Shown here: piece by piece, positions 1-10,435 of the stretch
Layout: each line of letters begins with the position of its first letter
Numbering within the stretch: position 1 is the stretch's first letter
Source: Anastrepha obliqua
Taxonomy: Eukaryota > Arthropoda > Insecta > Diptera > Tephritidae
DNA: 64,000 nt
Direction: 5' to 3'
NCBI RefSeq assembly: GCF_027943255.1
Contig: NC_072897.1
Location: forward strand, 56,754,406-56,818,405
The notes under the pieces: generated by a model
Seen by the model: the letters and a program-made list of their open reading frames with translations, nothing else
Database searches by the model: none
Told to the model about the DNA's origin: nothing
Position numbers and translations under genes: made by a program

Positions 1-620
1 TAGTTCAGAGTATTTTTCATGCCACTTCATGACTAGGGTCTCGAGATAGAGACCAAAACGTAGACCCGGGTAACCCTAGAATGTGTTTGTACAATATGGA
101 TATCAAATGGAAGCTGTTGGTGAATGCTTTAGTACAGAGTATTTTTTATGCCGCTCCGTGACTGGGGTCTCGAGATATAGGTCAAAACGTGGACCCGGGT
201 AACCTTCGGATGTGTATGTACAATAGGGGTATCAAATGGAAGCTGTTGGTGAATGCTTTAGTTCAGAGTATTTTTCATGCCGCTCCGTGACTAGGGTCTC
301 GAGATAGAGACGCACACGTGGAGCCTAGAATGTGTTTGTACAATATGGATATCAGATGGAAGCTGTTGGTGAATGCTTTAGTTCAGAGTATTTTTCATGC
401 CGCTCCGTGACTAGGGTCTCGATATAGAGACCAAAACGTGGAACCTAGAATGTGTTTGTACAATATGGATATCAAATGGAAGCTGTTGGTGAATGCTTTA
501 GTACAGAGTATTTTTCATGCCGCTCCGTGGCTAGGGTCTCGAGATATAGGTCAAAACGTGGACCCGGATAACCTTTAGTTGTGTATGTACAATGTGGGCA
601 TCAAATGAAAGCTGTCGATA
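1..620. repeat. Helitron minisatellite, 5 units
   Basis: Tandem array of 120- and 129-bp units. The landmark TCGAG (TCGAT in one unit) recurs at 41, 170, 299, 419 and 539, so the spacings are 129, 129, 120, 120. Long units carry CCCGGGTAACC after GTGGAC; short units carry CCTAGAATG. Each unit contains the phrase GGAAGCTGTTGGTGAATGC. The same array recurs inside the Helitrons at 40270-40580, 47040-48940, 49800-50200 and 51740-52260. The array runs straight into a helicase fragment at 627, so it is an internal part of a Helitron whose left end lies outside the window. Confidence 0.92.
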
Positions 621-626
621 AGTGCT

Positions 627-911
627 TTAATTGGCAAATTCAAGAATGAAGACGTTCTAATACCGAGAATTCCAATGATTCCACCTGAATTGCCATTTGA
701 ATTCAAGCGTTTGCAACTGCACATTCGTTTAGCATTTGTAATAACTATCAATAAATCAGAAGGGCAAACTTTAGAAATATGCGGGATGAATTTAGAAGAA
801 CCAGTATTCACCCATGGTCAACAATACGTTGGGAAGCCAACAACATTATATATTTACTCAAAAACAAATAGAAAAACAAAAAATATAGTTTATGCCAAAG
901 CGCTTGAATAA
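627..911 (+). pseudogene. Helitron Pif1-like helicase, C-terminal fragment
   Basis: This frame encodes the last part of the helicase domain of a Helitron RepHel protein, the enzyme that unwinds the donor strand during rolling-circle transposition. Visible are LPFEFKRLQL and the superfamily 1 motif V/VI stretch ITINKSEGQTLEICG, then the tail ending KNIVYAKALE. It matches 51214-51490 closely. It starts abruptly at the minisatellite border with no start codon. An internal deletion removes most of the stretch between EEPVF and GKPTT that holds the final arginine-bearing motif, so the fragment cannot be active. The stop codon TAA is at 909-911, about 60 bp before the Helitron terminal hairpin. Confidence 0.88.
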
Positions 912-970
912 AGAATAAAGAAATAAATAATATGAAAATAATATGTTCTAAACCATATCTATTCAATTTT

Positions 971-1003
971 AGTGTGCCCAGCGAAGCGGGCGGGGTTTGC
1001 TAG
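971..1003 (+). mobile_element. Helitron 3' terminus
   Basis: A short hairpin, GCCC-AGCGAAGC-GGGC, lies about 10 bp before the terminal CTAG at 1000-1003, followed by T. A 3' CTRR preceded by a hairpin, with insertion between A and T, is the diagnostic Helitron end. The same terminus occurs at 49643-49676, 51593-51623 and, diverged, at 60609-60638. Confidence 0.9.
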
Positions 1004-1212
1004 TATTTTATATGGCAGAATTAGACAAAGGTTTTGTAAGAGATGACTGCTGCGAATTGGTCGAACAGTGCGTAATACTTTTTTGACGAGACACGGAGGA
1101 AAATTTGAAAGTAAGGCCCCCCGGAGCTATGCATCAGGAACGCTGGATGAAAATATTAAAGAGTAAATATTAAATAAATATTAAAAGAGTACGAAAAAGT
1201 TGACGCAACAAT

Positions 1213-1617
1213 TTCTAAAGCTTCTATAAGCAAGTTTAGTCATCATTTGTGGTATTTATGTGAAGAGACAATAATTTTATATATGTTTGATGATAAAGTT
1301 GATAACCAAACTAAAAACAAAATGATTGCCAACTTCAACAAGGAGAAAACCTCAGATTTTAGCAAACGCTATGACCCATCGAAGGAAGAACTGACTAAAA
1401 AGTTGTTTGTTAAATTAAATTTACTTTTTTTTTATTATTTAACTTATTTTTCTTTTTTTGCAGACAAAACACTGTATGATTCCGTATCGAAGAAGAGCAA
1501 ACAATTTCTACCAAGACTGCAGATCCATGACAGTTTTGTAAGGGAAGATGAGAGTTGTGAATGATACGGCTGAAAGGGCTATTAAATTAATGCAAGCTTT
1601 TAAAGGTCAGTAAGTTC
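1213..1617 (+). pseudogene. Unrecognised spliced gene fragment
   Basis: A frame beginning near HHLWYLCEETIILYMFDD reads to about 1405. It is then interrupted by what looks like an intron with a long T-rich tract ending TTTTTTTGCAG at 1463. A second block after a frame change near 1540 reads RVVNDTAERAIKLMQAFKG and stops. The paired motifs (HLWYL...E near the start, VVNDxAERxxxL near the end) resemble a protein family I remember as repeated in arthropod genomes without a known role, but I cannot name it. It sits between a Helitron end and a mariner, so it may be part of a mobile element or a captured gene piece. Function unknown. Confidence 0.4.
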
Positions 1618-1672
1618 GTGCCTTTTTTAAAGGTGGTTTTAAAATTAATAAAAAAGATTTTTAAAGTGTTTA

Positions 1673-2656
1673 TTAATCAATAATATATTTTCTTGCATTT
1701 TTTACAATGTCTTCCCAATGTTTAGGCAAATTTTTAATTCCCTGCTCAAAAAATTGTTAGTTCTTGGAGCCAAATTACGCTTCGATATCCCTTTTTATAG
1801 CTTCTTTTGAGGAGTAGTTCTTGTTACTCATATGGGATTGAAGTCTACGGAAAAGGTGATAACCACAAGGTGCTATATCCGGAGAGTATGGTGGATGCGG
1901 CATTAGCTCCCATCCGAGCTCGTTCAGCTTGCCTAATGTTTGCCTTGTGGTATGAGGTTTTGCGTTGTCGTGGTGAAACAAAACTTTGCGTCTATTCACT
2001 AAAGACGGTCGATTTATGTTAAGTGCTTCATTCAGGTTTGACAGCTGATGGGAATAATAATCAGCAGTTAACGTCTGGTTTGGTTCCAGAAGTTCATAAT
2101 AAACAATACCGGCCATATCCCACCAAATAGACAGGAGAATCTTCTTGGGGTGAAGGCCATCTCTAGGGGTCGGTTCTGGCGTTTCATCTTTATCTAACTA
2201 TTGGCGTTTGCTAACAGGATTATTGTCAAGCACCCATTTTTCATCACCAGTAACGATACGGTTCAAAAAACTTTTTTTTCAAGCCGTTGCAGAAGCTGAG
2301 AACACATAGTCACTCTCTGCTGAAGGTTGGCGACGGAAAGTCTATGCGGAACCAATTTTCCCAGCTTTGAAACCTTTACCAACTGAACCAGGTGCCTGTG
2401 AACTGTTCCATGCGATGAATTTAACCTCTGAGCTATCATATCGACTGTCAAATTTGGCTCAGCTTCCGCGAGTTCGAGCAAGGCGTCGGAGTTAAAGACT
2501 TCAGGACGACCAGCGCGCGGGGCATCCTCCACGTCGCAGTTACTACTTCGGAATTTTGAAAAACACCTCTGCGCAGTCCTTACACTCACGGTATCCTCTC
2601 CGTGAACAGTGTTTATTTTTGCAGCAGCAGTTGCTGCATTTTTACCACTTTTATAA
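1673..2656 (-). pseudogene. mariner transposase (DD34D), inactive
   Basis: Cut-and-paste transposase of the mariner family. Reading the minus strand from 2656: an N-terminal helix-turn-helix region (GEDTVSVRTAQRCFSKF, then the DVEDAPRAGRP linker typical of mariners), the first catalytic Asp in VTGDEKWVL (about 2240), the second in HHDNAKPH, and the third expected in YSPDIAPCxYHLF 34 residues later. That third position is Gly (GGT, complement of 1862-1864) instead of Asp, which would abolish catalysis. There are also an in-frame stop after KRQ near 2200 and a frame change between the two halves. The stop codon is at 1673-1675. I could not see convincing terminal inverted repeats. Confidence 0.9.
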
Positions 2657-2789
2657 AAAAAAAATACAAAATATGCCTTTTATACGCGTTCGAAAATTCC
2701 ATTTTATTTTTTAACAACACGTGCTTCTATCCGCGATTAAAATTACTTGTTGAATGCACAATATATCAAAGAAAATATAAATAGTTCCG

Positions 2790-3069
2790 TTATATTTCGC
2801 GAATAATTTTTTGTATGCAAAAATCGTACAAAAGTGAAATTATGGGTAAAATACGCACGAACTAATGGACTGACCTGAATCTTTATGTTTTTAATTAAAT
2901 ATTAATGTCCATCTTATTTAATTTTTACTTTTTTCATTCATTCATTACATTTATGGTGATTTTATAGCAGGACAAAACACGATTTTTACTAAACTTTGAA
3001 GCTCGGTCGGCACTAGTTGCAATTATGCTAGATTGATGAAATTCTGAGCATTTTATAGCATATAGTCCC
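2790..3069. other. No gene seen
   Basis: AT-rich sequence between the mariner relic and a dispersed repeat. No open frame with recognisable content, no terminal repeats visible. It may contain the missing left end of the mariner. Confidence 0.5.
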
Positions 3070-3190
3070 TCGGTGACAAACCTTCGAGTGTATTTCTGCC
3101 TACGTTCGAAATCGGCTTGAAACTGCGAACTGAAACTGAAACTTGAACTTGAAAAAAAAGGTGTACGCGCCAACTATATGTATATGTATA
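3070..3190. repeat. Dispersed repeat with TATATG tail
   Basis: Shares GAGTGTATTTCTGC and the phrase CGGCTTGAAACTG with 16660-16860, and ends in a GGTGTACGCGCCAAC stretch followed by (TATATG)n. The two copies are diverged. From memory, similar sequence is abundant in tephritid genomes, but that is recollection, not a search result. No coding capacity. Confidence 0.5.
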
Positions 3191-3299
3191 TATATTATAT
3201 TGCATTAATAAAAAATGTAGAGAGTATGCATTTCGAAATCAAAAGTAAAATTTAGTTTTGTCATATAAGGCACACCCTAACTAGTAATGGTGATATTAT

Positions 3300-4020
3300 G
3301 GAAATTAAGAAGTATGCCCTTAAGTTCATTCAAAACTTTCCACTTTGTCATTTTTTCGTAAGGGGTATAATACATAGACCACCGCAATATCAAGGAATTA
3401 TTGTCTATTACGTGTAATAAAGGTGGGTTCATTGCCTTTGTTACACACTAAAAGCTTACTTCCTTTAGTATAATTAAAGAGAGACTCACCCCGTTCGTTG
3501 GTATCCGAACTCTCTCATACGGTATGGTGCACATTGCCGTCACTTTCTAGGACGATTTCACGGTTGTGTGCTTCGAAGTCTTCCACAACCGTTCTTATAA
3601 GCGGTGATCACTTTGGACCTGTGTCGTCACTAGCAAAATAAAACGAGGTCAGCCAGATGTTACTTTCGCTCACTTCCCAACTAACCGTCATAGTATACAC
3701 ATTACTGAAACTTTTTTCATAAATATAAGTATTTTAAGTTTGGATTTTGCAATTACACATGCCCTTTCACAATTGGCCTTATATAATTAGATAACCGGAA
3801 GTAGAAGATGCATCAGATGTTAGCGTTATGTCTGGATCTTCCTTCCTTTTGCATAAAAGTTCCATTTCGGAGTACTTACGTCGTCGCACAGAATACTTAC
3901 GCTTCCGTTCGAAGTGCATCTTTCCCAAGCTCAGATCTAAGCCAGAAGCGGCGTATTCTTCTTCGGCAGGTTGTTCTTCTTCACTCATAGTTCTTCTTCA
4001 CTCTCAAAATGCTTTTCTGA
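3300..4020 (-). pseudogene. LINE fragment (ORF1 end / ORF2 start)
   Basis: A shorter, diverged copy of part of the LINE at 34208-39456. The minus strand at 3779-3988 encodes the ORF1 C-terminus (EEEYAASGLDLSLGKMHFER, ERKxYS repeats, KEDPDITLTSDASST), matching 37731-37930. Sequence at 3300-3775 matches the endonuclease region at 37140-37610. The segment equivalent to 37610-37750, holding the first part of the endonuclease, is missing and replaced by about 18 bp of unrelated filler near 3780-3797. This looks like a deletion repaired by end joining in a dead copy. Confidence 0.8.
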
Positions 4021-4299
4021 TCGCTTTAGCATTAACAACAACATAATGGTCATCAGTCACGAAAATAATTTACCTCCACAAAAATGGCACTGAGGAATAT
4101 ATTGCATACCAGGAAAGAACTCTCTCACATGAAAACTACCAGAAGAATAATCCAACGCCCAGTTCATAAGGTAGCAGTATTAATATAAAATCACGTGAAT
4201 GGTAGGAGCTGGAGTCAGATAACAATAGGGATGTCCCTGCGATGTGCCTCCTCTACCATACCTTGTAGTGTAACCGGGAGAAATTCTTGGCTCCATATA
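4021..4299. other. No gene seen
   Basis: Flank of the LTR element, ending in the target duplication copy ATATA at 4295-4299. No recognisable coding sequence. Confidence 0.5.
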
Positions 4300-4533
4300 T
4301 GTAACAACCTACCTATCCAATAATTAATACACATTAATTAATACTTTATTTTGACCGCTTGCCTCTTTATTTACGTGTTCGCTTCGCAACTGTCTGACAT
4401 CGACTACGACTCTCACTACACTCTTTATCGACACTGACCGCTCTACACATAGGTACAAGTGCATACATACAAGGTGGCAGATGTTATTTCTCATATAATG
4501 TCTAAACGTCGTTTTCATTTACGGATCTCCACA
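4300..4533 (-). repeat. 3' LTR of gypsy element
   Basis: 234 bp, starts TGTAACAACC and ends CTCCACA, so TG...CA boundaries. It carries a 4-bp insertion (ATAGGTAC against ATAC) relative to the other LTR. The last roughly 30 bases of the integrase frame run into it. Confidence 0.95.
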
Positions 4534-5739
4534 TCCCCCCCTCCTTATAAAGTTTCAAGCGCAACTTGGATTCCTCAGCACGGGCGTCGATTCCTGGTCG
4601 GTGGGTGGCGAGGTGGTTTGGGGTTCTTGAAGATGTGTTCTTTGATGACGCCGATGTCGGTGCAGCTGAATGTAAAGATGTTCCCGGGGCAGTGGATGGA
4701 ACGGTGTTTTCAAAAGTAGTAGTTACATCGTCGGGGTTGTGTGACGTACAATATGGCAACTTTTTTACATGGCTTATATTCCGGCGAACTCTTTTCCCAT
4801 CCCCCATCACTATAACTTCATTTCCATCCCGATCTAAGACCTCATACTCCGTGGGGTCAAACGTTGGTGTTAGCTTATGTGAGAAAACGACATTTCGAAG
4901 TAGTACTTCATCCCCCGGAGCTATATCGGACGGCTTTGCCTTCCTTGCCATATCCCCTTTCTCTTTCCCTTTTTGCTTGTTCATTATGTCGAGGTCTCTA
5001 GCTGCCGAGTCCAGCATATCATCCGTTATGTCGTGTATTCCAGGTATTTTGTCTCTAATAACGCGATTGTACATGAGTTCTGTTGGAGCTGTCCCTGTGG
5101 TGCTGTGTGGAGTGACATTGTACATTAGTATGAACTTCTGAATTGCCTCTTTATAGTTTGTTTTGTTGGCATGAGCAATTTTCAGTCGCTTTACTAAAGA
5201 TTTGTTCATGTTTTCGACCTCCCCATTTGCCTGAGGCCAATAAGGGGGCGTGGTGATTAGGGTTATGCCATTATCTTTGCAGAACTCTCGAAACTCATTA
5301 CACACAAATTGCCTGCCATTATCTGCCCTAATAGATTTAGGTATACCCAGGCGGCAAAAGATTTCGTTGAACACCTTAATTATTGCTTCGGATGTAATGA
5401 TTCTCAAAAACTTGATGTCTTGATATCGAGAATAGTAATCGATTAGTACAAGAACGTATTCATTGTTAGGTAAAGGTCCTAATAAATCGGTGGACACGCA
5501 TTGCCAGGGACTATTAGGAAAAGTATGTTTTGCATGGGTGCTGGGTTATTAGGCCTGGATACTATCAAACAATCGCGACAGTTTTTTACATAAGCTTCTA
5601 CGTCTCTATCGATAAGAGGCCACCAAACTTTTGCTCTAACCCTTCGCTTCATGGCGGACTCTCCCGGGTGTCCTTCGTGTGCTAGGTCTAAAATTTTCTT
5701 TCGTAACAGTGTTGGTATTACAATACGAGTTCCGCGCAA
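4502..5739 (-). pseudogene. gypsy integrase domain of pol
   Basis: Integrates the retrotransposon cDNA. Reading from 5739: an H2C2 zinc-binding domain (HEGHPGESAMKRR...NCRDC), then the catalytic core with D in STDLLGPLP, D in IRADNGRQF and E in PQANGEVENMNKSL, the D,D(35)E set. A proline/serine-rich C-terminus follows and ends inside the 3' LTR. The frame changes by one base near 5490, between the zinc domain and the core (the run LIVPGNAC leaves the frame just before STDLLG), so a fused protein cannot be made. All catalytic residues of the core are present. Confidence 0.92.
4534..4546 (-). promoter_or_regulatory. Polypurine tract
   Basis: On the minus strand AAGGAGGGGGGGA abuts the 3' LTR exactly. 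It is the plus-strand DNA priming site of LTR retroelements. Confidence 0.9.
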
Positions 5740-5805
5740 GATGATGTCGCCTACTGTTGACAGCTCATGACGAAATGGATAGTATTTATTCTGACCATCG
5801 AGTGG

Positions 5806-6424
5806 TCAAGAATCACTCTTAACAAATTCAATAGCGTCAGTAATTTCTTTCTCTCGAGAACTTTTTCCGGAAATTTCGATGATGGTTACGGCCGAAGGTG
5901 TTGAACAAGAAACTATATGAAAAATGGATTGCTCCCCGTTTGCATCGAAACATTTTGTGTTCTCGATTTTACATAATCTCGAAATTGAATCAGCAATATT
6001 TTCTTTTCCCGGACGATAAATTACTTTAAATTTATATGATTGAAGCCTAAGAAGCCACCGTTCAATCCTAGCCGGTGGTTTAGTCATTGGTTTAAATATA
6101 GCTTCAAGCGGCATATGGTCCGTTACCAATTCAAACTCCAAACCAATTAAGTAAAAGTAAAACCTTTATACAGCCCAAACCAGTGCCAAACTATCCTTCT
6201 CAGTTGGGTATACCTTTTTTCAACGTCCAAAAGGCTTTTACTGGCGAACGAAATTATGTGTACTTCGTTGTTAGAGTCGAATTGAATAAGAATGGCGCCA
6301 AGGGCTATGGGCTAGCGTCTGCAATTACTCTAGTCCGGTTTTGTTGGTTAAAGTACGCTAAACTTGGTATGGTCGATAAGAGCTGTTTCAGTTTTTCGAA
6401 CCCTTTTTGTTGTGGGGCACCCCA
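5806..6424 (-). pseudogene. gypsy RNase H domain of pol
   Basis: Degrades RNA in the RNA/DNA hybrid. The part at 5806-6141 is open (FELVTDHMPLEAIF, RIERWLLRLQSYKFKVIYRPGKENIADSISR), where the aspartates of VTDH and of ENIADSISR are family positions. The preceding piece, 6142-6424, shows the same domain (VIADASP.ALGAILIQFDSN, SFASKSLLDVEKRYTQ) only by shifting frame, with stops. The domain is therefore broken by at least one indel and stops. Confidence 0.88.
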
Positions 6425-7207
6425 CTAAAACTTAGAATTTAACTTTAGTAAGCTCCTCAAAGGGTCTGTTATATCAGCCACGTCTGGGATGAATTTCGAT
6501 ACGTAGGTAACTAACCCCAGAAAACTCCTGGTTTCTTCTTTTGTTTGTGGTGCCCTAAAATCCAGAATAGTTTTTATTTTGTCTGGATCGGGAAATATGC
6601 CAGCATCCGATAGTATGTGCCCCAAAAACTTGAGCTTTGTAACACCCCATACGCATTTCTCATGATTAAGTAATATATTATTGTTTCTGCATACCTCAAG
6701 TACCGTTTTTACACATGAATCGTGCTCTTCTTTAGTGCTTCCATATATAATCACGTCATGAATGTAATTTAAACAATTTCTGCAAGTTGATAATAACTCC
6801 TCCAAAACGCGTTGAAAAATCTCCGGAGCAGAGCTAATGCCAAACATAAGTCTCTTGTACCGAAATAATCCCTTGTGGGTTATGAAAGTGGTAATCTCAC
6901 GACTTGATTCCTCAAGCTCCAATTGATGATAAGCCCATTTGAGGTCTAGGCGAGAAAAGAACTTGGCTTCCTTTAACTTTGTCATGATGCTAACGAAAGT
7001 TGGGAGTGGGTAGTTTTCGCGCAAGACCGCCTGATTAGCCCTACGCATTTCCACACATAGGCGTATTGCTCCACCCTCCTTGAAAACAGCAACAATTGGT
7101 GAAACCCAACCGCATGGCCCCGTAACCGGCTCAATAATGTCTTTGGCCAGTGCTTCGTTTAACTTGTCTTCGACCTTTCTCTCAAGTGCAATTGGGGTAC
7201 GGCGCAC
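6425..7207 (-). pseudogene. gypsy reverse transcriptase with YIHD active site
   Basis: Copies the element RNA to DNA. Motifs in order: RTPIALERKVEDKLNEAL, SPIVAVFKEGGAIRLCVEMR, FFSRLDLKWAYHQLELEE, FRYKRLMFGISSAPEIFQRV, then NYIHDVIIYG, and downstream LLNHEKCVWGVTKLKFLGH. The family sequence is YIDD; here the first Asp is His (CAT, complement of 6758-6760), a GAT to CAT change that removes a metal-binding residue. A stop follows LNSKF at 6425, before RNase H. The protease frame ends just upstream at 7214, so the polyprotein is split by two breaks. Confidence 0.93.
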
Positions 7208-7213
7208 TGGTTG

Positions 7214-7790
7214 CTAAACCGGTTTTATGGTCGGATCCAACGACAATTTTATTTTCACATTTGAAACTTTAGGAAACGGCTGAATCATCTCAACGCTGTT
7301 CACCCCCAGACCCAATTGTAATACTTTAAGCTGGATGGCAGTATCGCGATCAAGCAAAGATTGCTTGCCATCTTTAATAACGTAGAAAGTGGCGATCTTT
7401 TCTGATTGTTTTCTGACCCCCACTGGTGCCTCAAAAACATACAGAACTTTCAAAAGCTGATTGGCCGCGTATGCTTTAAATTGATTTACAGTTTCAGTGC
7501 GAATGTTCCAGCTAATTGCTTTACTACTTTCCAATTCGTCCCAGGCTTGTTGACTTAACAAATTAAACCGCAAGCCCGAGTCTATAATCATAGTGACTTC
7601 ATGCCCCCCGATGTTGCATTTTATAAATTCATTCATTAACGTAGAAGTTTCTACCTGAAGACAATCATGTTCACCTGAGTTGTCTGAAAACTCGTCGTCG
7701 GGTTTTCCAATACACCTTACCTTTGATGGTTGAAACTTCCTTTGTTTTGAGGTACCCGACCCCGCTTCTTTATGTTTCCGCTTTAAGCCC
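7214..7790 (-). pseudogene. gypsy protease and gag-pol linker
   Basis: The aspartic protease matures the polyprotein. The open frame 7214-7636 shows VTMIIDSGLRFNLLS, where DSG is the active-site triad. Upstream to 7790 the frame reads a Lys-rich linker (YKGLKRKHKEAGSG, FQPSKVRCIGKPDDEFSD) that, once the nested transposon is removed, runs on directly from the second zinc knuckle of gag. The protease frame ends with a stop seven bases before the reverse transcriptase frame. Confidence 0.88.
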
Positions 7791-7793
7791 TTA

Positions 7794-9361
7794 TAGTCCG
7801 TGAGCCAGGTGCTAATTTTTGTCAGTTATTTCCTCTCAGTCGATAATTCGTAAACTACCTCAGATAGTTGCATTATGAAGCGTTGTAAACGTTAGCTGCG
7901 GCTCCGAGGGTGGGTTGAGCAGTTATAGCCACCCTCGCACGTAAACAAAAAAAATTATTTTTAGTCATTTCCTCCCGATTAAAACATTGATCAAATTAAA
8001 GTTAGACTAATATTTTGATGAAATAAAATTGTCAGCTGATTATAAAGTGGTGGATTATACGTCAGCTGGTCACACAAATATGAAAAAAAAAATATTTTTT
8101 CAGTGATTTCCTCCCAAACGAAAATTTATCAGATGATAGTTTATGTATTGTTTTTAATAAATAAATAAGTCAGTTGGCTATATGTAGGTGGAATGTGCGT
8201 CAGCTGATGCCCTGAAGGTGTAACGTAGGAGCTAGTCGGAAACATTTATAGCCTAAGTAAATGTATCTGCTGACGAGTTTTCCCCCAACATACTGCCAGC
8301 TGATTCGTTTTATTACTTACAGGATCATTTCAACAATCCGCACAAACTTAAAGTTATTCAACATTACATTTAATGTGCAAACTTAAATGTATAATTTTAT
8401 GGCAATGTTTCGATTAAATCAAATTTTTTATGGGAACTTTCCGATTCTTAAGAATCGAAATAAATAAATATTTTGTTAAGCAAATCAACTAATTTATAAT
8501 TTTTCAGTACTTAAATCAATAATGTTTATGATTTAATACAAAAAGTTATTTAATTATGTTTGGTAATTTAATCATTTTCATTTTCGCTTCTGCTTATCTC
8601 GCTTTCTTCTCTTTCTGGCTCACTGTCAGAGTCGCTGTCAGAGCTCTTTTCCACCATGTCTTCATTATCGTCATCTGTTTAAAAATACAAAAATTAATTT
8701 AGGATACATGTTTAACGTTACACGAATAAAATTTAAAAAAAATTCTTACCTTCTTCTGATTGAGTTATTTGATCAATGGATGTTGGTAACTGAGTACCAG
8801 AAAACCACATGAATTCATATCTGTTATTTATTTCTACCCAGCCATAGTCAGAAGGCTCATTGACAGTTGGTACTTTCAGGTGTGCTTGAGACCCAATTTC
8901 CGAAATATAACACGTCCTTAGAAAATGACTATATAATTCCGTTTTGCACGGCGGAAGAGATGAGCCATCAATACCTTTCTTAGGTAATCGAAACGAATTT
9001 TCATTATCAAGAAATTTGTATGTCTTTTGAAACAATGCTACTCTCGCCTCATTTATAAATTTTTATCGTTTCAAACCATATACATTACATACAAACTCTT
9101 GTATTTTGTCAAAAAAAGTCAAGTCTCTTCTCAGATGGTTGTGACAATTGGATGAAACATTCAGTGAATTCTTCAGATTTTGACATTATTGAAAATGGGC
9201 GGTTTTTGCCCTTTTTAAAAAAGGCCGGGTTGTAATCGCATCCTGTGAATGCGTGAAATGCAGGAAGCGCTGCACTTAAAATTACTCCTAATGCTTTATG
9301 TAATTGTGTTATGTTGATAAATCTTTGATTTTTTCCGACGCTGACTTCCATACAAATTTGG
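7794..9361. repeat. Left inverted arm of palindromic transposon
   Basis: Pairs with 9632-11236 in inverse orientation. Differences are a missing stretch of about 27 bp after 8347 (present at 10650-10680 on the right), small indels and scattered substitutions. Confidence 0.9.
8568..9361 (-). pseudogene. Inverted second copy of nuclease-like gene 3' end
   Basis: Left-arm copy of the same gene. It has the HAFTGCDYNPAFFKKG motif, then a one-base T insertion in the T-run before DKIQEF (near 9110) shifts the frame. The second block, 8733-9035, is open (FQKTYKFLDNENSFRLPKKG ... QITQSEE) without the 5-bp insertion seen in the right arm. The same intron and acidic last exon follow, with the stop at 8568-8570. 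Each arm therefore has a different lesion. Confidence 0.75.
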
Positions 9362-10435
9362 ATTGGGAAGAAAATTATATGGCACCATATATTAATAATA
9401 AAATAGTTTATGTCAATGCTGACGATTGTTTTAAGTACGTACTTACAGATTCTAAAGTGGTAAAAACGGTAGAAAACACACTTTCGTGTCCAGCTCACGA
9501 AGAAGCCGACACAAAAATAATTTTCCACGTTTGCCAGTTAGATTTTAATGCAAATGTAACGATTCGTTGCTCCGATACTGACGTATTAATAATTATGTTA
9601 GCCAATATGGGTAATATTGCAGAAGATATCCAAATTTGTATGGAAGTCGGCGTCGGAAAAAATCAAAGATTTATCAACATAACACAATTACATAAAGCAT
9701 TAGGATTAAATTTAAGTGCAGCGCTTCCTGCAGTTCACGCATTCACAGGATGCGATTACAACCCGGCCTTTTTTAAGAAGGGCAAAAACCGCCCATTTTC
9801 AATAATGTCAAAGTCTGAAGAATTCACTGAATTTTTCATCCAATTGTCACAACCATCTGAGAAGAGACTTGACTTTTTTGACAAAATACAAGAGTTTTTA
9901 TGTAATGTAATATATAGGTATGGTTTGAAACGATTAAAATTTATAAATGAGGCGAGAGTAGCATTGTTTCAAAAGACATATAATACAAATTTCTTGATAA
10001 TGACAATTCGTTTCGATTACCTAAGAAAGGTATTGATGGCTCATCTCTTCCGCCGTGCAAAACGGAATTATATAATCATTTTCTAAGGACGTGTTATATT
10101 TCGGAAATTGGATCTCAAGCACACCTGAAAGTACCAACTGTCAATGAGCCTTCTGACTATGGCTGGGTAGAAATAAATAACAGATATGAATTCATGTGGT
10201 TTTCTGGTACTCAGTTACCAACATCCATTGATCAAATAACTCAATCAGAAGGAGGTAAGAATTTTTTTTAATTTTATTCGTGTAACGTTAAACATGTATC
10301 CTAAATTAATTTTTGTATTTTTAAACAGATGACGATAATGAAGACATGGTGGAAAAGAGCTCTGACAGCGACCCTGACAGTGAGCCAGAAAGAGAAGAAA
10401 GCGAGATAAGCAGAAGCGAAAATGAAAATGATTAA
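9362..10435 (+). pseudogene. Transposon-borne nuclease-like gene (XPG/FEN-like), 3' part
   Basis: Reads from the unique centre into the right arm. Acidic motifs occur in order: CPAHEEADTKIIFH, RCSDTDVLIIML and HAFTGCDYNPAFF. Their spacing and content parallel the EAEA, DxD and GCDY motifs of XPG/FEN-1 nucleases, so I infer a PIN/FEN-like nuclease; I did not test this. After RLDFFDKIQEFLCNV the frame is broken by a 5-bp insertion near 9990 (after FQKTYN). It resumes as SFRLPKKGIDGSSLPPC, then GYGW-type YGWVEINNRYEFMWFSG. An intron runs from GT at 10255 to AG at 10327, and the last exon encodes a Glu/Asp/Ser-rich tail ending SENEND, stop 10433-10435. The true 5' end is missing. Confidence 0.68.

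Noticed and set aside
2934..3173. Minus-strand frame with Ser/Phe-rich start
   Set aside because: Low complexity over a dispersed repeat, no supporting signal.
4566..5141. 191-codon plus-strand frame
   Set aside because: Antisense of integrase, no motif of its own.
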